Shown: positions 39,350 to 46,254 of the stretch, piece after piece
How positions within the stretch are numbered: the first letter of the stretch is position 1
Layout of the letters: each line of letters starts with the position of its first letter
Origin: JAEUJM01 sp044221555
Lineage (GTDB): Bacteria > Actinomycetota > Acidimicrobiia > Acidimicrobiales > DATDAH01
Assembly: GCA_044221555.1 (NCBI GenBank)
Contig: JBGAOY010000005.1
Span: 62,001-126,000 of the forward strand
Direction of reading: 5' to 3'
Length of the DNA: 64,000 nucleotides
Made by a program: the position numbers and the translations under genes
Notes under the pieces: generated by a model
Seen by the model: only the letters and a program-made list of their open reading frames with translations
Databases searched by the model: none
What the model was told of the DNA's origin: nothing

Positions 39350-40264
39350 ATGAAGGCACGCTCTCGAATCCTCGTGACGGGCGTCACCGGCCAGGTGGCG
39401 GGCCCGGTGGCTCGACACCTCGCCCGCGACCACGAGGTGTGGGGAGCAGCCCGGTTCCGCGACCCTGCGCCGCGGGAGGCGCTCGAGGCTGCCGGGGTGC
39501 AGGCGGTCACCCTCGACCTCGAGTCGGGGGACCTCGGCGACCTGCCGAGCGACATCGACTACGTCTGCCACTTCGCGGTGGCCAAGACCAACGACTTCCG
39601 GCGCGACCTCGCGGCCAACGGTGAGGGCCTCGGGCTGTTGATGCGCCACTACCGCCACGCGACCGCCTTCCTGCACTGCTCGTCCACCGCGGTCTACGAA
39701 CCGAAGGGCCACGAGCCCATCGCCGAGGACGACCCCCTGGGCGACAACCACCGGCCGTTCGGCTTCCTCCCGACCTACAGCATCTCGAAGATCGCGGCCG
39801 AGGTGGTCGCCGGGTTCGCGGCCCGCGCCTACGAGCTGCCCACCACCATCGCGCGCCTCAGCGTGCCCTACGGGGAGCAGGGCGGCGGCTGGCCCGCCTT
39901 CCACCTCGAGATGATGCTGGCCGGGCACCCCATACCCGTCCACGAGGACGGGCCCAGCGTGTACAACCCGCTGCACGAGGACGACATCGTCGAGCAGGTC
40001 CCCCGCCTGCTCGACATCGCCGCGGTGCCCGCCACCGTCGTCAACTGGGCCGGCAACGACCCGGTGAGCATCGAGGAGTGGACGAGCGAGTTGCAGCGGC
40101 TCACCGGCGTCGTCCCCCGGCTCACACGCACCCGGGCCACGATCGAGAGCGTCCGGGTGGACACCACCCGCATGAACGAGTTGATCGGTCCCGCCGAGGT
40201 CGGGTGGCGTGAGGGGCTGCGCCGCATGACCGAGGCTCGCCATCCCCGCCTGTTCATGGACTGA
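39350..40264 (+). CDS. NAD-dependent epimerase/dehydratase
   Basis: 304 residues from ATG 39350. Rossmann start ILVTGVTGQVAG; HCSSTAVY followed by YSISK gives Ser, Tyr and Lys; LPTTIARLSVPYGEQGG resembles UDP-glucose-epimerase-type proteins. Its sequence is only distantly like the epimerase at 9902-10909. The substrate cannot be deduced. A TATGGT box lies 12 bases before the start. Convergent with the CsaA-like gene. Confidence 0.86.
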   Translation: MKARSRILVTGVTGQVAGPVARHLARDHEVWGAARFRDPAPREALEAAGVQAVTLDLESGDLGDLPSDIDYVCHFAVAKTNDFRRDLAANGEGLGLLMRHYRHATAFLHCSSTAVYEPKGHEPIAEDDPLGDNHRPFGFLPTYSISKIAAEVVAGFAARAYELPTTIARLSVPYGEQGGGWPAFHLEMMLAGHPIPVHEDGPSVYNPLHEDDIVEQVPRLLDIAAVPATVVNWAGNDPVSIEEWTSELQRLTGVVPRLTRTRATIESVRVDTTRMNELIGPAEVGWREGLRRMTEARHPRLFMD

Positions 40265-40294
40265 GGACCAGGGCGGGGCGACGGGCCGCACCTG

Positions 40295-40663
40295 TCAGTA
40301 GACCCGCGCCCCCTTGGTCGTGCCCCGACCGGGGTGCAGCAGCGACAGCGTGCCGTCGCCGGCATCGACGCCCAGCACCAGCATCTGCGACTGGAACCCG
40401 GCGATGTTCTTGGGCGGGAAGTTCACCACCGCCACCACGTATCGACCGAGCAGCTCCTCGCGCTCGTAGCCGGTCTTGGCCTGCGCGCTCGTGGTGCGGA
40501 CACCGATCTCGGGGCCGAAGTCGACCGTGATCCGGTACGACGGGTTGCGGGCACGAGGGAACTCCTCGACGGCGATGATCTCGCCGGCGCGCATGTCGAC
40601 CTTGGCGAAGTCGTCGTAGGTGATCTCGGGCTCGACGGGCGGGGGCGGTGCCGGTTCGGACAT
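40295..40663 (-). CDS. CsaA-like tRNA-binding-domain protein
   Basis: 122 residues from ATG 40663. A single OB-fold tRNA-binding domain: FAKVDMRAGEIIAVEEFPRARNPSY, YEREELLGRYVVAVVNFPPKNIAGF and SQMLVLGVDAGDGTLSLL are the usual CsaA/EMAP blocks. Cytoplasmic; CsaA is an export-linked chaperone in Bacillus, role here unknown. TACGCT lies seven bases before ATG 40663, so the longer open frame is not used. Confidence 0.87.
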   Translation of the reverse strand: MSEPAPPPPVEPEITYDDFAKVDMRAGEIIAVEEFPRARNPSYRITVDFGPEIGVRTTSAQAKTGYEREELLGRYVVAVVNFPPKNIAGFQSQMLVLGVDAGDGTLSLLHPGRGTTKGARVY

Positions 40664-40670
40664 CGACGCG

Positions 40671-40676
40671 AGCGTA
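40671..40676 (-). promoter_or_regulatory. -10 box TACGCT of leaderless promoter
   Basis: Minus-strand TANNNT hexamer ending seven bases before ATG 40663. Confidence 0.55.
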
Positions 40677-40683
40677 GGCGAGG

Positions 40684-41454
40684 TCAGTCCCGTTGCCGGA
40701 TGCCCGCGACCGCGGCCTCGGCCGCCACCTGGGCGGCCACCTGCATCTGGCGCCCGAGCCGAACCAGGTGCCGCGCCCGCCACGGCCCACGGAGCAGGTA
40801 GCGGCCCACGGCGGCGAGGTCGGGCGTGCCGTCGGGGTGCGACAGCGCGCCCACCTCGTCGTCGATGGCATCGTCGTCGGCGAGGTCGCTGATGGCGCGC
40901 GACACCGACCAGGGGACCTGGCGGGCCTCACACACCGCCGCCACGGCCGCCGTCTCCATGTCGAGCGCGACCACCCCGCCGCGCTCGAGCTCGGCCAGCC
41001 GGGTGCGGTCACGGATCAGCTCGTCGCCGGTCAGCAGCGAGCCGGACGGTGCCGGCCCCGCCGCACCGAACGGATGAGGCTCGTAGGCCTCGCCGGATCG
41101 GCCGTCGATCACCCGGGCCGGCGCGATCCGATCGCCCAGCGGGTGGGACGGGCCCACCGCTCCGGCGATCCCCACGACCACCACGTGCACCACGTCGTGG
41201 TGGTCGAGGACCGCGTGGGTGGCTGCGGTCGAGATCGCCGTGCCGATGCCGGTGCGCATGGCGACGACGTGCGTGGCCCCGACATCGCCCTCGTAGGCCA
41301 CGAACGGCTCGTGCGCCGCGGCCGACCCGCCGGCACCGGCCGGCTCGATCGCCGGGGCGCGCCGCAGCCCGGCGGCGCGGACCACCGGGCGCAGCTCGCT
41401 GGCCATCGGCGCGAGGACCGCGACCACGGGGCCACCATCGCGGGGCACCGTCAC
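40684..41454 (-). CDS. nucleosidase/phosphorylase-superfamily protein (PNP/MTAN fold)
   Basis: 256 residues. It starts VVAVLAPMASELRPVV like MTA/SAH nucleosidases, with VVVVGIAGAVGP, VVALDMETAAVAAVCE (the substrate-ribose Met-Glu motif) and SRAISDLADDD (catalytic Asp). The Ala/Gly-rich insertion after residue 35 is unusual. It probably cleaves or binds a nucleoside; a role with hopanoid- or squalene-linked phosphorylases is possible because similar proteins occur there. Encoded four bases after the DUF2505 gene and co-transcribed with it. Confidence 0.8.
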   Translation of the reverse strand: MTVPRDGGPVVAVLAPMASELRPVVRAAGLRRAPAIEPAGAGGSAAAHEPFVAYEGDVGATHVVAMRTGIGTAISTAATHAVLDHHDVVHVVVVGIAGAVGPSHPLGDRIAPARVIDGRSGEAYEPHPFGAAGPAPSGSLLTGDELIRDRTRLAELERGGVVALDMETAAVAAVCEARQVPWSVSRAISDLADDDAIDDEVGALSHPDGTPDLAAVGRYLLRGPWRARHLVRLGRQMQVAAQVAAEAAVAGIRQRD

Positions 41455-41458
41455 CTGC

Positions 41459-41962
41459 TCAGGCGCCGGACCGCTCGGCCGCCCGACGCCGCGTGAACTC
41501 GAACTCGCGGTGGAGTTGGTCGACGATGTCGCCCTTGGCCCAGTTGGCGATCTTGCCGCCGATCAGCGGGATCTTCACCTGGACGTCACACGTGACGGTG
41601 TGGCGGGTGCGACCGTCGCCCAGGTCCTCGAAGACGATGGTGCCGTCGGTGCGGACCGGGGCACCGAGGATGTCCAGGGCGAAGGTGCCTTCGCGCCGAC
41701 CGTCGTCCTCGGGGCCGAACCGGACCGTGTGCTCGACCGTGTTCGACGGCTTGAGCGCCTTCTGTGCGAAGCCGGGCAGGTCGACGGTGATCACCCGCCG
41801 GTTGCGGACCACCCAGCCGTCGCCGTCCGGCCCGCACTCGAGCATCTCCACGTCACGGTCGCCACCCTCGGCGAAGCGGGCCAGGTATTCGGCCTCGTCG
41901 GTCTCGACCGCGTAGATGTCGGCCAAGGGTGCGTCGTAGATCGTGCTCTCGGAGAGTTCCAT
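41459..41962 (-). CDS. DUF2505-family START-like protein
   Basis: 167 residues. SRPBCC/START-type beta-sheet pattern: ADIYAVETDEAEYLARFAEGG, RRVITVDLPGFAQKALKP, HTVTCDVQVKIPLIGGKIANW. DUF2505 proteins are small soluble actinobacterial proteins presumed to bind lipid; function unknown. TACGCT ends six bases before ATG 41962. First gene of a two-gene operon with the nucleosidase-like gene. Confidence 0.83.
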   Translation of the reverse strand: MELSESTIYDAPLADIYAVETDEAEYLARFAEGGDRDVEMLECGPDGDGWVVRNRRVITVDLPGFAQKALKPSNTVEHTVRFGPEDDGRREGTFALDILGAPVRTDGTIVFEDLGDGRTRHTVTCDVQVKIPLIGGKIANWAKGDIVDQLHREFEFTRRRAAERSGA

Positions 41963-41968
41963 GGCGGC

Positions 41969-41974
41969 AGCGTA
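41969..41974 (-). promoter_or_regulatory. -10 box TACGCT of leaderless promoter
   Basis: Minus-strand TANNNT hexamer ending six bases before ATG 41962. Identical to the boxes at 40671-40676 and 61139-61144. Confidence 0.6.
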
Positions 41975-42060
41975 GAACGGGCCGCATCACGGTGACGGGC
42001 CGCCGCGATCGCGTGGGTCGCCCGTGTACACGTTTGGTGACAGCCGGACAGCGTCTGCCG

Positions 42061-42255
42061 GTCCCGTTATACAGTTCTGTACATCGTGCTGCATGGTGAT
42101 CTTTCGGGTATAGACGCCGTCTGATCGTGCCGCTATTGTGCGTTCCGACGACCCCACCCGACCACTGAAGGATCGGCTGTTCGTGCCCCCCAGGCGTATG
42201 AGCTATTCAACCTTCGACCTGTTCACGCCACGTACATTTCGGCACTGGGGCACGC
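42061..42255 (+). promoter_or_regulatory. low-GC promoter region with palindrome and possible leader ORF
   Basis: Part of a 293-bp gap. TACAG-TT-CTGTA (42070-42081) is a perfect inverted repeat, and TATAGA (42110-42115) is a possible -10. An ATG at 42198 opens a 24-codon frame (ending 42272) that overlaps the next gene's TTG start in another frame, as in leader-peptide arrangements. The AT content is higher than the surroundings. Confidence 0.4.
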
Positions 42256-42804
42256 TTGTCCGCCGCGCCTGAGCCCACGCCGCCACGAACGCTGCGGCCC
42301 GTCGTGGACGTGTGGCCCCAAGGCGCCCCTGCCGCTCGGTCGGCCGCGCCCGCCTGGCCGCCGACTCCCGCACCCGCGCCGACACCTCCTCCCCCGATGG
42401 CACCAGCGGCTGCGGCACCCGCACCGGCACCCGCACCCATGGCCGGACAGGGCGAGCATCGACGGCTGCTGGTGGGCGACCTGGTGATCCGACGGGTCGC
42501 CTACCGCTCGGTGGCGGGGGTGGCCTTCCCCTTCCTGGCGTCGCTGTACGCCATCTGCCTGGGGATCGCGGCGCTGGCGTGGAACGTGGCGGCGCTGGTG
42601 GGGTGGTCACCGGCGTCGGACGGCCTCGAGGGCGGCACCGTGTTCTCGCTCGCGGTCCTCGCCGGCCTCGTCCTCGTGCCCGTCGGCGTGCTCGTCACGC
42701 TGGGCCTGACCGCGCTCTACAACGTGGTCTGCAGAGGTCGCGGCGGCATCGAGGTGGCGGTCGTGTCGCCGCGTCGGGGGCACCGGCGCCACCGCGAGAC
42801 CTGA
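42256..42804 (+). CDS. DUF3566-like membrane protein with Pro/Ala-rich N-terminus
   Basis: 182 residues. The first ~65 residues are Pro/Ala repeats. A DUF3566-like domain follows: VIRRVAYRSVAGVAFPFLASLYAI in the first membrane helix, a second helix LAVLAGLVLVPVGVLVTLGL, then ALYNVVCRGRGGIEVAVV, which matches the family's conserved ALYN...GGIEV end. Family function is unknown (often next to gyrA). The TTG start at 42256 is uncertain; a GTG at 42304 would remove part of the Pro-rich segment. Confidence 0.7.
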   Translation: MSAAPEPTPPRTLRPVVDVWPQGAPAARSAAPAWPPTPAPAPTPPPPMAPAAAAPAPAPAPMAGQGEHRRLLVGDLVIRRVAYRSVAGVAFPFLASLYAICLGIAALAWNVAALVGWSPASDGLEGGTVFSLAVLAGLVLVPVGVLVTLGLTALYNVVCRGRGGIEVAVVSPRRGHRRHRET

Positions 42805-42857
42805 GCCGATCGTCGCCCTGACGTGCGCTGAGCACCGGCACCTGCAAAATTCCCCTG

Positions 42858-43691
42858 GTGACCCGGTGGCTGTGGCTCGTGCTCGTGCTGGCCGGGGCCT
42901 CACTCGGTGCCTGCAGCAGCGACACGAACGCGGCGCCGAACGCCACGGCCACCACCTCGCCCACGTCGTCCACCGCCGGTGCGACCGCCACGACGGTCGA
43001 CGACGGCAGGCCCACGGTGGTCCTCGGGGGCGATTCGGTGATGGGCAACCTGGCGCCGGGGGTGATCGCCGGACTCGGTGACGCGGTGCATGCCGAGTAC
43101 CTGGCCGAGGCCCGCATCAGCGGTGACGCGGCCGCCCGCCTGGCGTGGGAGACCATGGTGGCCGACGACGACCCCGACCTCGTGGTGGTCCACGTGGGGT
43201 CGTGGGAGGTGCTGTCACCCGAATTCCGGCCACAGGACCCCGACTGGTACACCACCTACGCCACCGAGGTGCTCGACCCCTTCGTCGAGATGTTGACCGC
43301 CGAGGGCGCCCGGGTGCTGTTCATCGGCCCTGCCGCGGCCCGTGACGAGCGCAAGACGGTCAACCTCATCAACCTGAACCGCGAGTTGCTGGCGCTGGCC
43401 GACCGGAACCCCTCGGTCGACTTCTTGAACGCGGGCACCTACGTCAACGGCCCCACGGGCGGGTTCACCGAGATCCTTCCGGGTCCCGGCGGGGAACCCG
43501 TGCGCATCCGGCGCACCGACGAGTTGGGCCTGCACCTCTGCCCGGCCGGCGTGGTGCGCCTCGCCACGCCCGTCCTCGCCTGGATCGACGACAACCTGGA
43601 CGAGTCGGTCCCGCCAGTGCCCGGTTGGGATCAGGCCGACTGGTCGCACCCCCCCGATCTCGAGAAGCCCGAGCAGTGCCCGCCGGTGTGA
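42858..43691 (+). CDS. SGNH-hydrolase-like lipoprotein
   Basis: 277 residues from GTG 42858. Lipoprotein signal LAGASLGAC (Cys19), Thr/Ala-rich tether to about 50, then an SGNH/GDSL-type domain: VVLGGDSVMGNLAP with nucleophile Ser, VVVHVGSWEVL in place of block III Asn, and DELGLHLCPAG with Asp and His of the triad. Probably a surface esterase or acyltransferase-like enzyme (DUF459 resemblance). AAAATT six bases before GTG may be a leaderless -10 (first position changed). Convergent with the ABC-2 permease gene. Confidence 0.8.
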   Translation: MTRWLWLVLVLAGASLGACSSDTNAAPNATATTSPTSSTAGATATTVDDGRPTVVLGGDSVMGNLAPGVIAGLGDAVHAEYLAEARISGDAAARLAWETMVADDDPDLVVVHVGSWEVLSPEFRPQDPDWYTTYATEVLDPFVEMLTAEGARVLFIGPAAARDERKTVNLINLNRELLALADRNPSVDFLNAGTYVNGPTGGFTEILPGPGGEPVRIRRTDELGLHLCPAGVVRLATPVLAWIDDNLDESVPPVPGWDQADWSHPPDLEKPEQCPPV

Positions 43692-43701
43692 CCTGACCAC
43701 C

Positions 43702-43718
43702 CGGCCGGCCGCCGGCCG
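43702..43718. terminator. bidirectional GC hairpin
   Basis: CGGCCGG (43702-43708), CCG, CCGGCCG (43712-43718), between the convergent SGNH and ABC-2 permease genes. Confidence 0.5.
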
Positions 43719-43736
43719 CCCCCGACCGACCCGCGG

Positions 43737-45326
43737 CTACCCCAGGTCGCGCCGACGCAGGCCCAGGAGCCCGGCCAGGTCGAGCAGCGCGGCGACGACC
43801 GACAGCACGACCAAGGGCAGCACCCGCATCGCGGCCCCGGGCAGCTGGGGCACGTGGGTGAACGGCGACAGGTCGACGACGCGCTGGGGCAGGTCGAACA
43901 TGGCCCCGAGCTCGCCGAGCACGACGAACAGCGTGAGCGCCACCCAGCCCGCCACCGCGTAGCGGGCGCCGAGGCCGTACGCGGCGAGGGCGATGCCCAT
44001 CACCACCCACACCGCCGGGAGCTGCAGCAGCGCCCCACCGATCACGCCCGCGGCGTCGGACGCGTCGCCGCTCTGGACCGTGCGGGCCAACGCACCGGCG
44101 ACGCCCACCGTGAGCAGGAGCACCGCGGTGCCCCCCATGGCCACCACCAGGTGGGTGGCGGCCCACCGGAGGCGACCCACCCCCGTGGACAGCACCGCCT
44201 CCGCCCGCTGGGCCGTCTCCTCGGACCGCAGCCTGAGGGTGGCGTGCACGCCGTAGGCCGCGGTGATGAGGCCGCTCACGCTGAGGATGGCCGCCAGGTA
44301 GGCCTCGGCCAACGCCTTCTCCCCCCCGAGACGGCGGATGTAGTCCCGGCTCGCGTCGCTGGTGACGATCGAGCCGACATCGCCCGCCATGGAGCCCATG
44401 AGCACGCCGGTGAACACGAAGGCGCACGTCCAGGCCAGCAGGGTGCCGCGCTCGAGCCGCCAGGCCAACCCCGGCATGGTCTGGAGGCCCTGTCCGGCGC
44501 GGGCCGGGCCCGGTCGGTCGTCGAACAGCCCGGCACCGAGGTCACGCCGGTCGCACAGCACGCCGGCGACGATGATCACCGCCGCGGAGAACACCAGGGG
44601 CAGCGAGAGCACCCACCAGCGCTCCCCTGCGAACGCGGCCACACGGTGCCCCCAGCCGAGGGGCGACAGCCAGGTGAGCCAACCCGCCCCGCTGCTGCTG
44701 TCGCCGACGGCCCGCACGACGTAGGCCAGCCCCAAGGCCCCGAGGCTCAGGCCCGTGGCGTTGCGCGCGGCGCGGGCGACCTGCGCAGCCAGTGCGGCCA
44801 GTGCGGTGAAGCAGATCCCGACACCCGCCCAGGCCGCACCGAAGGCCACGGAACCGCCGGCCGGGAGGCCCGACGCCGACAGCCCGAGGGTGCAGGCCGT
44901 GCCGATCGCCACGCTGGTGATGATCCCCACCGAGACACCGGCAGCGAGCGGGGCCAGGCGACCGACGACCGTTGCCCCGAGCAACTCCAGGCGCCCGGCT
45001 TCCTCCTCGGCCCGGCTGTGACGCACCGTGGTCATGGCCGCGAGCACCGCCATCATCGCCGCGCCCAGGTTCACCAGCTTCAGCAGCGACAACGCCCCGA
45101 GCGAGGTGGGATCGAGGATGGGCCCGTACAGGGCAACCAGCGACGGTGAGCTGTTGATGGCGGTGGCGGCCTCGACCCGCGACGCCACCGTCGGGTACAG
45201 GTCGACCGTGGCGCCGGCGGTGCCGGCCGCGGTCAGGCCGACGAGCGAGGCCCACACGACCAGGCGCACGCGATCGCGACGCAGGCCCAGGCGGAGCAGC
45301 GTGCCCGTGCCGGCGAAGTGACCCAT
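43737..45326 (-). CDS. ABC-2-type exporter permease (polyketide-antibiotic exporter family)
   Basis: 529 residues, about twelve membrane helices as two halves of six, typical of the ExsP/TlrC-partner permeases annotated as exporters of polyketide antibiotics. The first loop has TVDLYPTVASRVEAATAINSSP, a block found in that family, and the C-terminal half repeats it in degenerate form. It follows the ATPase gene by eight bases. Export substrate unknown; drug, lipid or peptide are all possible. Confidence 0.87.
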   Translation of the reverse strand: MGHFAGTGTLLRLGLRRDRVRLVVWASLVGLTAAGTAGATVDLYPTVASRVEAATAINSSPSLVALYGPILDPTSLGALSLLKLVNLGAAMMAVLAAMTTVRHSRAEEEAGRLELLGATVVGRLAPLAAGVSVGIITSVAIGTACTLGLSASGLPAGGSVAFGAAWAGVGICFTALAALAAQVARAARNATGLSLGALGLAYVVRAVGDSSSGAGWLTWLSPLGWGHRVAAFAGERWWVLSLPLVFSAAVIIVAGVLCDRRDLGAGLFDDRPGPARAGQGLQTMPGLAWRLERGTLLAWTCAFVFTGVLMGSMAGDVGSIVTSDASRDYIRRLGGEKALAEAYLAAILSVSGLITAAYGVHATLRLRSEETAQRAEAVLSTGVGRLRWAATHLVVAMGGTAVLLLTVGVAGALARTVQSGDASDAAGVIGGALLQLPAVWVVMGIALAAYGLGARYAVAGWVALTLFVVLGELGAMFDLPQRVVDLSPFTHVPQLPGAAMRVLPLVVLSVVAALLDLAGLLGLRRRDLG

Positions 45327-45333
45327 CGGAGAC

Positions 45334-46248
45334 TCAGCCGCCGGCGTCGGCGTAGTGCCGCAGGAACAGTTCCTCGAGCGTGGGCGGCTGGCTCACCAGG
45401 CTGCGGACGCCGGCGTCGCTGAGGAGACGGAGGACCTCGGCCAGGTGTTCGGCGTCGACCTGGCACCGCACCCGGGCCCCCGCGCCGTCGATCGGGCGGA
45501 TCTCGAGGTCGTGCACGCCGGGATGGCCGTCGAGGCCGGCGGGCGCGGCGTCGACCTCGGCGGTCACCGCGGTGCGGGTGAGGTGGCGCAACTCGTCCAA
45601 CGAGCCCGTCTCGACGGTGACGCCTTCCCGGATGATGCTGACCCGGTCGCAGAGCGCCTCCACCTCGGATAGGATGTGGCTGGACAGCAGCACGGTGCCC
45701 CCGGTGCCGCGTCGCTCGTCGACCACGTCTCGGAACTCCTGCTCCATGAGCGGGTCGAGGCCGGCGGTGGGCTCGTCGAGCAGCAACAGCTCGACGTCGG
45801 ATGCCAATGCCGCGATCAGGGCCACCTTCTGGCGGTTCCCCTTGGAGTACGCCCGCCCCTTCTTGGTGGGATCGAGGTGGAAGCGCTCGAGCAGGTCGGC
45901 CCGGCGCTTCGGGTCGTAGCCCCCTCGGAGCCGCCCGAGCAGGTCGATCACCTCACCGCCGGTCAACTCGGGCCACAACGACACGTCGCCGGGCACGTAG
46001 GCCAGCCGACGATGGAGCTCGGGGCCCTCTCGCCACGGGTCGCCGCCGAGGAGCTCGACGGTGCCGGCATCGGCCCGCAGCAGCCCGAGCAGCACCCGGA
46101 TCGTGGTGGACTTGCCCGCCCCGTTCGGGCCGAGGAACCCGTGCACCTCGCCGGCGCGCACCGACAGGTCGAGGCCGTCGAGCGCCATCGTGTGACCGAA
46201 CGCCTTGCGCAGCCCGTCGATCCGGATCGGGTGCTCGGCGGCGGTCAC
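45334..46248 (-). CDS. ABC exporter ATPase
   Basis: 304 residues. Walker A GPNGAGKS (about 40-47), signature YSKGNRQK (degenerate LSGGQ), Walker B LLLLDEPTAGLD, switch His in SSHILSEVEALCDRVS. The C-terminal ~80 residues form the accessory domain common in drug-export ATPases. Pairs with the permease gene downstream. GTG 46248 is seven bases after the stop of the Ser/Thr kinase gene on the same strand, so the kinase may be co-transcribed with the exporter and regulate it. Confidence 0.9.
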   Translation of the reverse strand: MTAAEHPIRIDGLRKAFGHTMALDGLDLSVRAGEVHGFLGPNGAGKSTTIRVLLGLLRADAGTVELLGGDPWREGPELHRRLAYVPGDVSLWPELTGGEVIDLLGRLRGGYDPKRRADLLERFHLDPTKKGRAYSKGNRQKVALIAALASDVELLLLDEPTAGLDPLMEQEFRDVVDERRGTGGTVLLSSHILSEVEALCDRVSIIREGVTVETGSLDELRHLTRTAVTAEVDAAPAGLDGHPGVHDLEIRPIDGAGARVRCQVDAEHLAEVLRLLSDAGVRSLVSQPPTLEELFLRHYADAGG

Positions 46249-46254
46249 CCCGGA

